Source: Acinetobacter chengduensis (GTDB lineage Bacteria; Pseudomonadota; Gammaproteobacteria; Pseudomonadales; Moraxellaceae). From it: a stretch of DNA of 64,000 bases. Positions 25,577 to 33,303 of the stretch are shown here, in pieces. The notes under the pieces were generated by a model, which worked only from the letters and a program-made list of their open reading frames with translations, had not been told where the DNA came from and did no database searches. Made by a program: the position numbers and the translations under genes. Each line of letters opens with the position of its first letter. Positions within the stretch are counted from its first letter, which is position 1. Location of the stretch: NCBI RefSeq assembly GCF_003664645.1, contig NZ_RCHC01000010.1:62001-126000 (forward strand). The letters are read 5' to 3'.

Positions 25577-28201
25577 ATGTTTAAAAAGATCCTCTTCCAA
25601 TTGCACTGGTTTTTCGGTATCAGTGCTGGCCTTATTCTTTCCCTGATGGGTATTACGGGCGCTCTGTATTCCTACGAACAACCAATTCAAAAATGGCTCA
25701 ATCCAGACAGCTATACGGTTCAAGTCCCCAATACAGCCAAAATGACGCCAGCTGAAATTTATCAACATTTTCAGCGCGTAGATCCTTCTATTAAAATTAA
25801 TAGCATCACGATTGAATCAGAAGCTACTGCATCATCTACGGTGAATATTGTTAAAGAAGGCGCACGTCGTGGCTACAACATGATGGTGAACCCTTATGAT
25901 GCGACGTTACTTCCAGAAGTCAAAGGCCGAGAATTCTTCCAATTTGTTCAGCAATTGCACCGTAACTTAACAGTGGGCCCTGTGGGTAAACAAATTACAG
26001 GCGCGTGTACACTCATTCTGATCTATTTTTTACTCAGTGGTTTGTACTTACGCTGGCCAAAAAAACACTCTATAAAGCAATGGTTTGCTGTTAAACCCCA
26101 ATTAAAAGGCCGTAACTTTATTTGGGATTTACATGCGGTTATTGGCACATGGGTCGTTATTTTTTATCTAATCTTGGCCTGTACTGGATTGTATTGGTCT
26201 TATGGCTGGTGGCGTGATGGCATGTTTAAAGTTTTAGGTGTGGAACGCCCACAACCTGAAATGCAAGCAAATGCAGGTCCGAAAGCACAAAGCGCCGAAG
26301 GCAAAGGCACGACGAAAGATGCTCAACAAGCTGAAAACACAGGCCCATCTTCTGAGCAGAAAAAGAATTCATCTGAGAAGAAAGGCTTAGCGCCAGAAAA
26401 AATTAGTTATGCACTGACACAAACTTGGACTGGCTTTAACCAAAAGATTGGGCGTGAATATTCGAGCTTAACGCTGAATATCCCTAAAAAACCAAATTCG
26501 ACTGTAGAACTTACATTTGTAGATGCTGTACCACAGCACGAACGTGCGCGTAACAAAGCCAGCTACAACTATCAAACTGCAGCAATTGAAAAATTAGAGC
26601 TGTATGAAGATAAAAAACTGAATGAAAAAATTATGACCAGCATGCTGCCTGTGCATCGTGGCAGTTTCTTTGGCCCTGTTTATCAGTTCTTTGCCATGCT
26701 GTCATCACTTATCATGCCTTTGTTCTTTGTGACGGGTTGGATGCTCTACCTAAAACGTCACAAGCAAAAAAAGCTGACACAACTTGCACGTCAAAGTCTA
26801 GCTCCGGTACAACTCGATCCAAATGCAACACCTTGGTTGGTGGTCTACGCATCGCAAACTGGTGTATCTGAGCAATTGGCTTGGCGTACAGCAACCAGCT
26901 TACAAGAAGCACGCCAACCGACAACGGTGAAAGCGCTACAGCAGCTGAGTGTGGAAGACCTCAAATCAAATACTCAAATTCTGTTAATTGCAAGTACCTA
27001 TGGCACTGGTGAAGCACCCGATTTAGCGGCAAGTTTTGAGAAAAAACTTATGACGCAAAAGCTGGATCTAAGCCATGTTCGTTATGCCGTTTTAGCTTTG
27101 GGTTCGCAAGAATACCCTGACACATTCTGTAGCTTTGGTCATCGTTTAGACGCATGGTTTAAGCAAAATGCTGCTCAAGCTTTGTTCCCTGTCATTGAAG
27201 TCGACAATGCACATCCGCAAGCTATTCAACATTGGAATCAGTCACTTGCGAAAAGTACGAAACTTGAGCTTCAAGCCATGAACATTGAGAAAACTTTCGA
27301 TCAATGGCAACTGAAACAACGTACTTTACTCAACCCAAATAGCTTAGGTGCACCTGCTTTTAATATTGAGTTACACGCCACGCATGATGCAACATGGCAA
27401 GCTGGTGATATTGCTGAAATACAACCAGCCAATAGCCCAGAACGTATTCAACGCTTCTTACAACAACATCAAATTGCACCATCTGTAGTTGTCGATTCTA
27501 GCCAGCTCAGCATCGAACAGATGCTTTGGGATCGCGATTTAACTGTCGATATTGAACCATTTGCCAATTTGGATCATTTAGTAGAACAGCTCCCGCCTCT
27601 ACCATCACGTGAGTATTCTATTGCAAGTATTCCAGAGCAACACGTTCTACGCTTGGTAGTACGCCAGCAATCTGACTCTCATGGGCAATTAGGTCTTGGT
27701 TCGGGTTGGTTAACTGCACATGCTGAAGTTGGGCAACACATCGCTATGCGTATTCGTACCAATGAATCTTTCCATTTAATTTCGGACAACCGTCCTGTCA
27801 TTTTAATTGGTAATGGTACAGGTATTGCCGGGCTCATGAGCCTACTCAGTGCACGTATCCGCTCGGACTTTACAGAAAACTGGCTGATCTTTGGTGAGCG
27901 TGAGCGTGCACATGACTTCTTCTACCAGAGCACAGTCGAAGCATGGCAAAATACTGGCATGCTTAAACGCCTTGACCTTGCCTTTTCACGCGATCAAGCA
28001 GAAAAAGTATATGTGCATCATAAACTTCGTGAACAAGCCAATGAACTCCGTACTTGGGTTGAACAGGGTGCTGTCATCTACGTGTGCGGTAGCATTCAAG
28101 GTATGGCCACAGATGTTGACTTAGCACTACAAGACATCTTGGGTGAAGCAAGCATTGATCAGTTAAAACAAGAAGGACGTTATCGTCGAGATGTGTATTA
28201 A
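25577..28201 (+). CDS. PepSY-flavodoxin-FNR fusion: membrane ferric/flavin reductase
   Basis: 874-aa fusion. Residues 1-410 are a PepSY_TM membrane unit with four helices (about 10-35, 140-160, 188-210, 375-400), as in the siderophore-associated reductases PiuB and FoxB. Residues 425-565 are a flavodoxin domain (PWLVVYASQTGVSEQLAWRT, then ASTYGTGEAPD). Residues 575-874 are an FAD/NADPH reductase half like sulfite reductase CysJ, with REYSIASIP for FAD, LIGNGTGIAGLM for NADPH, YVCGSIQGMA, and the RYRRDVY tail. An inserted Ala/Glu/Lys-rich segment (about 225-275) lies in the PepSY periplasmic loop. Electrons should pass from NADPH via FAD and FMN to the membrane, probably reducing Fe(III)-siderophores. 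Two Fur-like boxes upstream support iron regulation. Confidence 0.88.
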   Translation: MFKKILFQLHWFFGISAGLILSLMGITGALYSYEQPIQKWLNPDSYTVQVPNTAKMTPAEIYQHFQRVDPSIKINSITIESEATASSTVNIVKEGARRGYNMMVNPYDATLLPEVKGREFFQFVQQLHRNLTVGPVGKQITGACTLILIYFLLSGLYLRWPKKHSIKQWFAVKPQLKGRNFIWDLHAVIGTWVVIFYLILACTGLYWSYGWWRDGMFKVLGVERPQPEMQANAGPKAQSAEGKGTTKDAQQAENTGPSSEQKKNSSEKKGLAPEKISYALTQTWTGFNQKIGREYSSLTLNIPKKPNSTVELTFVDAVPQHERARNKASYNYQTAAIEKLELYEDKKLNEKIMTSMLPVHRGSFFGPVYQFFAMLSSLIMPLFFVTGWMLYLKRHKQKKLTQLARQSLAPVQLDPNATPWLVVYASQTGVSEQLAWRTATSLQEARQPTTVKALQQLSVEDLKSNTQILLIASTYGTGEAPDLAASFEKKLMTQKLDLSHVRYAVLALGSQEYPDTFCSFGHRLDAWFKQNAAQALFPVIEVDNAHPQAIQHWNQSLAKSTKLELQAMNIEKTFDQWQLKQRTLLNPNSLGAPAFNIELHATHDATWQAGDIAEIQPANSPERIQRFLQQHQIAPSVVVDSSQLSIEQMLWDRDLTVDIEPFANLDHLVEQLPPLPSREYSIASIPEQHVLRLVVRQQSDSHGQLGLGSGWLTAHAEVGQHIAMRIRTNESFHLISDNRPVILIGNGTGIAGLMSLLSARIRSDFTENWLIFGERERAHDFFYQSTVEAWQNTGMLKRLDLAFSRDQAEKVYVHHKLREQANELRTWVEQGAVIYVCGSIQGMATDVDLALQDILGEASIDQLKQEGRYRRDVY

Positions 28202-28232
28202 ATCCATCCCTGACACATTACTTCGTTGAATA

Positions 28233-28262
28233 AAAAAACCGAGCATCATTGCTCGGTTTTTT
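28233..28262 (+). terminator. Rho-independent terminator
   Basis: AAAAAACCGAGC and GCTCGGTTTTTT form a 12-bp stem with a 6-nt loop, 31 bp after the reductase stop codon. Confidence 0.94.
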
Positions 28263-28320
28263 ATGCACGTAAAACCCAGTACACTTGCCCCAGACATCTT
28301 AGCTGTAAAATCCGCAACCC

Positions 28321-29091
28321 ATGATGAAAAGAATACTTGTATTAATCATTGGCCTCCTCCTTTGCATCGATAGCATTTGGCTACTGTGTTTAGGCGAAGA
28401 CCATTTTGGCGTACTGTTACCGCTCTTACTTGGGTTATTTTTTATCGTCCTTGCCATATTAAGCCCTCAAATTCAGGCCTTATCTCAGCAACAAGGCTGT
28501 TTTAAACGTATTTGGATCAGCTTATGGGGCATTTTTTGGCTTTGGTTGGCCAGTTTGCTGGGATTTTTTGTTTATATGCAGAATTACAGCCACCAAATGG
28601 CACAAATCCCTCCCATAAAAGCCATTATTGTACTTGGAGGTGGGAGTACAAATGGCCAACCTGCACCCGCAGTTATTGAGCGCTTAAATACCGCCATTCT
28701 TTTGGCAAAGGAACATCCTCATGCCCCGTTGATTGTAACAGGTGGCATTGGCACTCATAAAAAATACTCTGAAGCATCAGTAATGCATCACTACTTAATA
28801 CAGCACCATATTCCAGCTTCGCAAATTTACCAAGAAGACAGAAGTACAAGCACTGAACTCAATTTTGCCTATAGTAAGCCCGTGTTAGCACAATTAGGAA
28901 TTCATTTAAATCAGCCCGTTGCAGTCGTCAGCAATGACTTTCATCTACCTCGAGCCATCGGGATCGCACAACACCAAGCTTATACTCAGGTTTATGCCAT
29001 AAGCGCGCCAACACCACTTTACTTACGTTATAACGCTTGGTTAAGAGAATATTTTGCTTATATCAGCGGTTATGTATTAGATGAATATTAA
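28321..29091 (+). CDS. YdcF/ElyC/SanA-family protein (DUF218)
   Basis: 256 aa. Two to three N-terminal membrane helices (about residues 4-85) precede a DUF218 domain. Conserved DUF218 features are AIIVLGGGST near residues 101-110, LIVTGGIGTHKKYSEA near 140-155, DRSTSTELNF near 175-184, and VAVVSNDFHLPRAIGIAQ near 201-218. The domain faces the periplasm if the helices span twice. ElyC acts in envelope and lipid-carrier metabolism and SanA in envelope barrier function; which applies here is uncertain. Possible start at the second ATG, one codon on. Monocistronic. Confidence 0.88.
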   Translation: MMKRILVLIIGLLLCIDSIWLLCLGEDHFGVLLPLLLGLFFIVLAILSPQIQALSQQQGCFKRIWISLWGIFWLWLASLLGFFVYMQNYSHQMAQIPPIKAIIVLGGGSTNGQPAPAVIERLNTAILLAKEHPHAPLIVTGGIGTHKKYSEASVMHHYLIQHHIPASQIYQEDRSTSTELNFAYSKPVLAQLGIHLNQPVAVVSNDFHLPRAIGIAQHQAYTQVYAISAPTPLYLRYNAWLREYFAYISGYVLDEY

Positions 29092-29117
29092 AAATGAGAG
29101 TCTGTACTGATATTCAA

Positions 29118-29579
29118 TTAATTTAAACGGATATTACGTGGTAATGGAAAATCCATTTCTTTAAACACTTCTGGACGCTGTGTATAGACCTGATATAAAT
29201 AATTTTTTAAATCTAAGAGCATTTTTTCAGGTGCCACCAAAATATTTTGCCCCTCTGGTGTTAAATCCAGAGACAAAGCCGTATTTTCTTGGCGTAAAAA
29301 AGGAATGACTTTTTCAATAAAATCTTTAAGTGAAATTTCTTGGATTTCGTAATTTGCCCAATTGTCCTTAATTAGGAGTTTGGCCAAACTTTTATTACGC
29401 CATACGGAAAATGCTTTTTGACCTGTGGGTGTTGCACATAAAGCCCAGCCATCTTGATACAGCGCGATTAAATTACCTTGACCAACAAGGTGTTCAATAA
29501 ATTGTTTATAAATGTCTTGAGGATTAAAGGGCGTATTTTGTGTTTTAGATGCGGCCTTGCGCTGATAAGGATTTCTCAT
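29118..29579 (-). CDS. DUF2750-like hypothetical protein
   Basis: 153 aa, no signal peptide or membrane helix. The pattern QDGWALCATPTGQKAFSVWR, followed by a Trp-containing NWANYEIQEISLKDFIEKV and then FLRQ, resembles the DUF2750 group, in which a regulated-looking segment W-x-L-x(8)-FxVW precedes W-x-x-Y-x-x-x-x-I-x-L-x-x-F. The first 20 residues are basic and polar. Function is unknown. It lies 116 bp beyond the last tRNA of the cluster on the same strand, and no clear terminator separates them, so read-through is possible. Confidence 0.7.
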   Translation of the reverse strand: MRNPYQRKAASKTQNTPFNPQDIYKQFIEHLVGQGNLIALYQDGWALCATPTGQKAFSVWRNKSLAKLLIKDNWANYEIQEISLKDFIEKVIPFLRQENTALSLDLTPEGQNILVAPEKMLLDLKNYLYQVYTQRPEVFKEMDFPLPRNIRLN

Positions 29580-29695
29580 TATTGTCCATGCAAATTAAAA
29601 TTATTATACATCAAGGATTTTATGGAAAATTTCTGCAATAGGCAATATTAAAGCAATGCGCTGATTAATATTTAAATTGAGATATAAAGAGAATA

Positions 29696-29771
29696 TGGTG
29701 GGCGCTGACGGGATCGAACCGCCGACATTCTGCTTGTAAGGCAGACGCTCTACCAACTGAGCTAAGCGCCC
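29696..29771 (-). tRNA. tRNA-Val (anticodon TAC)
   Basis: Full cloverleaf of 76 nt with encoded CCA. The anticodon loop CTTACAA gives TAC (valine). Last gene of the eight-tRNA cluster. Confidence 0.97.
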
Positions 29772-29875
29772 TGAGTAAAACAACATCGTTGCTTTATGAC
29801 GCAAGACAAACGGAGTGTGCAGTCTTGGTATTTGAACATCTTAAATCTCAGGAATTTAAGACTTCTTAAGATAAA

Positions 29876-29952
29876 TGGCGCAGCGGACGGGACTTGAACC
29901 CGCGACCCCCGGCGTGACAGGCCGGTATTCTAACCAACTGAACTACCGCTGC
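29876..29952 (-). tRNA. tRNA-Asp (anticodon GTC)
   Basis: 77 nt with encoded CCA. The acceptor stem GCAGCGG/CCGCTGC pairs fully and the anticodon loop CTGTCAC gives GTC (aspartate). Confidence 0.97.
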
Positions 29953-29995
29953 ATCACGTTACTTCCGAGGAAGTACATTATATCTTAATGATATA

Positions 29996-30071
29996 TGGTG
30001 GGCGCTGACGGGATCGAACCGCCGACATTCTGCTTGTAAGGCAGACGCTCTACCAACTGAGCTAAGCGCCC
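29996..30071 (-). tRNA. tRNA-Val (anticodon TAC)
   Basis: 76 nt, identical in sequence to the other Val genes of the cluster as far as read by eye; CCA encoded. Confidence 0.97.
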
Positions 30072-30094
30072 TTTAAGGGTTTTGATTCTAGGAA

Positions 30095-30171
30095 TGGCGC
30101 AGCGGACGGGACTTGAACCCGCGACCCCCGGCGTGACAGGCCGGTATTCTAACCAACTGAACTACCGCTGC
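30095..30171 (-). tRNA. tRNA-Asp (anticodon GTC)
   Basis: 77 nt, identical by eye to the other Asp genes of the cluster; CCA encoded. Confidence 0.97.
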
Positions 30172-30184
30172 ATCACAAAGAATA

Positions 30185-30260
30185 TGGTGGGCGCTGACGG
30201 GATCGAACCGCCGACATTCTGCTTGTAAGGCAGACGCTCTACCAACTGAGCTAAGCGCCC
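30185..30260 (-). tRNA. tRNA-Val (anticodon TAC)
   Basis: 76 nt, CCA encoded. Only 13 nt separate it from the downstream Asp gene, so processing of a joint precursor is required. Confidence 0.97.
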
Positions 30261-30282
30261 TCAATATGCTAAACTGTGTAAA

Positions 30283-30359
30283 TGGCGCAGCGGACGGGAC
30301 TTGAACCCGCGACCCCCGGCGTGACAGGCCGGTATTCTAACCAACTGAACTACCGCTGC
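30283..30359 (-). tRNA. tRNA-Asp (anticodon GTC)
   Basis: 77 nt, CCA encoded, 22 nt upstream of the following Val gene in transcription order. Confidence 0.97.
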
Positions 30360-30409
30360 ACTTACACAATATCGCTATTGCGGATCAAACGATGTTTTTA
30401 GATTTAAAG

Positions 30410-30486
30410 TGGCGCAGCGGACGGGACTTGAACCCGCGACCCCCGGCGTGACAGGCCGGTATTCTAACCAACTGAACTACCGCTGC
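30410..30486 (-). tRNA. tRNA-Asp (anticodon GTC)
   Basis: 77 nt, CCA encoded. Here two Asp genes are adjacent, breaking the Val/Asp alternation seen elsewhere in the cluster. Confidence 0.97.
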
Positions 30487-30512
30487 ACTATAAATCTAAC
30501 AATGAAAGAGTT

Positions 30513-30588
30513 TGGTGGGCGCTGACGGGATCGAACCGCCGACATTCTGCTTGTAAGGCAGACGCTCTACCAACTGAGCTAAGCGCCC
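30513..30588 (-). tRNA. tRNA-Val (anticodon TAC), first of the operon
   Basis: 76 nt, CCA encoded. Closest to the promoter; its 5' end lies about 32 bp after the -10 box. Confidence 0.97.
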
Positions 30589-30619
30589 TTTCAAAGCACT
30601 TCATCGCTTGATGAGGTGC

Positions 30620-30647
30620 ATTATAGAGAATCCTCACCCAGTGTCAA
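30620..30647 (-). promoter_or_regulatory. Consensus sigma-70 promoter of the tRNA operon
   Basis: On the minus strand TTGACA (30642-30647), a 16-bp spacer and TATAAT (30620-30625). Both hexamers match the consensus exactly. It drives the eight-tRNA cluster. Confidence 0.9.
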
Positions 30648-30925
30648 ACGCTTTTATGCCAGTTTTCCACTTTTTATGTTTGACTGATTAAAAAATAAGT
30701 AATCCGCTATAAAAATCAACATTTTCTGTTTGTTTTTTAATTCAATGCATTCATTTAATGCCATAAACCCGCATAAAAATACTTTTTATTTTAGATCTGT
30801 CAGCCTTCATAACGTATTTATTTAAGTTGATTTGCGATTTCTAATGTGAAATCGCATCAATTTTAAGCATTGTTGTTTTTAAAAAGCTTTTTTGATTTGT
30901 AATTTGAGTTTAAGCATTCTGTTTT

Positions 30926-30954
30926 AACCGCTATTGCTACATGCTATAGCGGTT
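30926..30954 (-). terminator. Hairpin after the L,D-transpeptidase gene
   Basis: AACCGCTAT and ATAGCGGTT form a 9-bp stem with an 11-nt loop, 50 bp past the stop codon. The T-tract is poor, so termination efficiency is uncertain. Confidence 0.45.
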
Positions 30955-31004
30955 GTTCTGCATCTTTTAATTATTTCATGTATAGCTTAGTTTTGTATTT
31001 ACAG

Positions 31005-31505
31005 TCAGATTTTTTCTGATTTTAAATACACAGTCGCGTCAACAGGAATCAATTCAAATAATTCCATCACATCTGTATTGCGCATGCGAATACAACCATG
31101 CGAAATAGGAATTCCCATCGGTTCTGTGTCTGGCGTACCATGAATGTAAATATAACGCTGATAAGTATCACAGCCCTCGCCCTGATTAAAACCGGCCTCT
31201 AAACCTGCTAACCATAAAATGCGCGATAAAATCCAATCACGCTCAGGGTATTCTGCTGCTAAAGCAGGACTATAGATTTCACCTGTGGATTGGCGTGCTT
31301 TAAATACTGTATTTTGTGGCATGTCTGCACCAAACTTTTCAGCCACACGATGCCAACCTCGTGGGGTCTTACCACTATTTTCAGTTTCACCAATGCCATT
31401 TTTACCACTCGAAATAACATAGCTTTTATTCAGTTTAGGTAAATCTAAACGCTGTTGATCTAAATCGATCACAATATCAGCTTGGTCTAAAGTGAATTCC
31501 ATCAT
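31005..31505 (-). CDS. Cytoplasmic L,D-transpeptidase-fold enzyme (ElsL/LdtK-like L,D-carboxypeptidase)
   Basis: 166-aa YkuD-domain protein. The catalytic signature is intact: YIYIHGTPDTEPMGIPISHG is followed by CIRMRNTDVMELF, giving the His-x(n)-SHGC-R motif with the nucleophile Cys. There is no signal peptide or membrane segment, unlike periplasmic L,D-transpeptidases. Acinetobacter has been shown to use such a signal-less enzyme (ElsL/LdtK) in the cytoplasm as an L,D-carboxypeptidase in murein recycling, where it substitutes for LdcA; the assignment here rests on that parallel. Its ATG start overlaps the stop of the upstream ybaN-like gene (ATGATG), implying translational coupling. ATG at 31502 is an alternative start. 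Confidence 0.88.
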   Translation of the reverse strand: MMEFTLDQADIVIDLDQQRLDLPKLNKSYVISSGKNGIGETENSGKTPRGWHRVAEKFGADMPQNTVFKARQSTGEIYSPALAAEYPERDWILSRILWLAGLEAGFNQGEGCDTYQRYIYIHGTPDTEPMGIPISHGCIRMRNTDVMELFELIPVDATVYLKSEKI

Positions 31506-31903
31506 GGTGCTTTCTCTGTTTCAATTTTTGTAGCTTCAGAGCCCAATACAGGTTCTGGGCGTAGCCATAACCAAATGGCAACAGCTAGCATTGTTAAATC
31601 AGTAAATATTTTCACGGCTAAAGGTGCAGTAGTAAATAGCATCACAACGCCACTTACAAACATCATAATGGATGCGAACCACTTTGCTTTACGTGGCACC
31701 GTACCATTTTCACGCCATGCGCGAAGCGTTGCACCATATTTGGGATGGTTCAACAGCCATGCATCCATCTGTGGCCAGCCTTTTGAGGCAGCCCATGCTG
31801 CCAATATTAAAAATACTGTTGTTGGCATTCCAGGTAAAAGTGCCCCGATAAAGCCCAATAGGACGAAGATCACCACTAAGCTACGCCAAAACAACGTTTT
31901 CAT
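31502..31903 (-). CDS. YbaN-family inner-membrane protein (DUF454)
   Basis: 133-aa protein with three to four membrane helices. The DUF454/YbaN pattern is plain: GFIGALLPGMPTTVFLILAA near residues 16-35 (the G-x-L-P-x-x-P-T-T signature), AAWAASKGWPQMDAWLLNHP near 33-52, and YGATLRAWRENGTVPRKAKW near 53-72. Function is unknown. I prefer the ATG at 31903; a TTG four codons upstream (31915) is the other option. The stop codon overlaps the start of the L,D-transpeptidase-fold gene, which links this membrane protein to peptidoglycan recycling by context only. Confidence 0.88.
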   Translation of the reverse strand: MKTLFWRSLVVIFVLLGFIGALLPGMPTTVFLILAAWAASKGWPQMDAWLLNHPKYGATLRAWRENGTVPRKAKWFASIMMFVSGVVMLFTTAPLAVKIFTDLTMLAVAIWLWLRPEPVLGSEATKIETEKAP

Positions 31904-32023
31904 ACCCAGACCCAATTCGTACAGTGCCCTTAGTATAAAGTGTTTTTCGGTTTGAACCGTTGCAATTCTGCATTATTGTCATGGCATACTGATGTTCATT
32001 TTTGAATTGAGGCTTAGGCCACC

Positions 32024-32887
32024 ATGACTCACATTTCATTGCCTTCTTGCTATTTTGAGCCATGGTTAAACTATCAACAGCCTTGTGTCAGACAACTGGC
32101 TTTTAGTATTGCCAGTCCCAATATTTTAACTCAACTCCCACCAGAGCTTGTACCTAAACACCATTTTGAATTGCATGATGATCTGCTCTGGCAACAACAT
32201 TATCTGCGATATATACCGCGCTTAGAGGCTTTAGATCAAAACCCAACTGAGTTATTAGATTTTATTCATCAACTCAAAAGTACCCGCCTTGGCCTTCGCT
32301 TTGAAATGCTGATTTGGTTTTGGTTACTCGACCGTGACTATCATCATTACGAACTGATTGGACACAGCATTCAAAAAATTGATGGCCCTAAAACCCTAGG
32401 TGAGCTCGATTTTGTACTGCGCAACTTGGAAACCCAAGAAATTGAACACTGGGAAATTGCACTAAAGTACTATCTTGCTGAAGATGATTATTCACTGCCC
32501 TCTTGGTATGGCCTCAACCGTAGTGACACACTCAATAGAAAATTAAACCACTTTACACAAAAACAATTTCAATTTGACGATGCTTTAGAGCATCGCATAC
32601 AGCACAAATACTGCATGCTTAAAGGACAACTTTATCTGCCTGTGCATAAACCAAACGATTTACCTGCTTGGTTGAATACAGCACGTAGAGTGGGTCTCTG
32701 GGGTCATCACATCCCTCATGCTACGGATCAGTACTATCGCTTACAACGTCATGAATGGATCTGTGCTCACGCACAGCTTAGTAGCACACCTGCTAAATGG
32801 TGGACTGACGGTCTTTATAAGCAGTCGCATCAAGAAAATTATTATATGTATCGTCAGCCAAATTTGTTACAAACCTATTTAGGTTGA
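32024..32887 (+). CDS. DUF1853-family protein
   Basis: 287 aa, soluble, no signal. Characteristic DUF1853 segments are RLGLRFEMLIWFWLLDRDYH near residues 92-111, TLGELDFVLRNLE near 127-139, and EHWEIALKYYLAED near 145-158, an arrangement resembling PD-(D/E)XK nuclease-like cores (E-x(n)-ELD-x(n)-E-x-K). That resemblance is my inference; the family has no assigned function. The ATG has a GAGG Shine-Dalgarno sequence upstream. It is divergent from the ybaN-like gene and stands alone. Confidence 0.85.
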   Translation: MTHISLPSCYFEPWLNYQQPCVRQLAFSIASPNILTQLPPELVPKHHFELHDDLLWQQHYLRYIPRLEALDQNPTELLDFIHQLKSTRLGLRFEMLIWFWLLDRDYHHYELIGHSIQKIDGPKTLGELDFVLRNLETQEIEHWEIALKYYLAEDDYSLPSWYGLNRSDTLNRKLNHFTQKQFQFDDALEHRIQHKYCMLKGQLYLPVHKPNDLPAWLNTARRVGLWGHHIPHATDQYYRLQRHEWICAHAQLSSTPAKWWTDGLYKQSHQENYYMYRQPNLLQTYLG

Positions 32888-33023
32888 ATTTTAAATAGGC
32901 CAAGATTTGCTTTTATTACATTTGTTTACCGAACACCTATAAAAAATGCATACTTTTCACGCAGTGTATTTTTTAATCTAATTTTACGGAAAAAATTTAT
33001 TATTCGTAAAACTGGAGAAACAC

Positions 33024-33173
33024 ATGAAAAAAATTATTGCTGCTTCACTTCTCGTAGCATTTGCTTTAGCTGGTTGTAATACTGTAAAAGGTGTAGGTAA
33101 AGACGTATCTAAGGCGGGGCAGGCTGTAACAGGTACAGCAGAAAAAACTTCTGAAGAAATTCGTCGCAAGTAA
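33024..33173 (+). CDS. Entericidin-like small lipoprotein (49 aa)
   Basis: Short gene starting ATG at 33024 behind a good GGAGA Shine-Dalgarno sequence and ending TAA at 33171-33173. The product MKKIIAASLLVAFALAGCNT has a lipobox LAGC with Cys18. The mature part VKGVGKDVSKAGQAVTGTAE followed by a Lys/Glu-rich end matches the EcnA/EcnB entericidin family, a small surface lipoprotein linked to envelope stress and, in enterics, a toxin/antidote pair. Only one such gene is here, so a two-component entericidin locus is not supported. A good terminator follows. Confidence 0.9.
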   Translation: MKKIIAASLLVAFALAGCNTVKGVGKDVSKAGQAVTGTAEKTSEEIRRK

Positions 33174-33206
33174 TGTTCACAAAATTAGCGTATTAAGCTA
33201 ATTTTT

Positions 33207-33234
33207 AAAAACCCTATTTAAATAGGGTTTTTTT
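33207..33234 (+). terminator. Rho-independent terminator of the entericidin-like gene
   Basis: AACCCTATTT and AAATAGGGTT form a hairpin at 33210-33229 followed by seven T. A weaker AAAATTAGC/GCTAATTTT hairpin lies just before it (33181-33205). Confidence 0.9.
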
Positions 33235-33303
33235 ATGTTTAAATTTTCCTTATCGTTTCGATTCGCCTATTATATTGCGACATTTTTGACTTAAAGATTC
33301 AGC

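Larger units (their letters stand above)
30589..31004. other. Gene-free stretch upstream of the tRNA operon
   Basis: About 415 bp holding the tRNA promoter (30620-30647) and a hairpin after the L,D-transpeptidase gene (30926-30954). The middle 250 bp are AT-rich with nothing recognisable. Confidence 0.5.

Noticed and set aside
29604..29804. Open frame across the last Val tRNA gene
   Set aside because: It is produced by reading through the tRNA sequence, not by coding.
29696..30588. CRISPR-like regular repeats
   Set aside because: The repeated units are complete tRNA genes with anticodon arms and encoded CCA, with spacers of uneven length; no cas gene is near.
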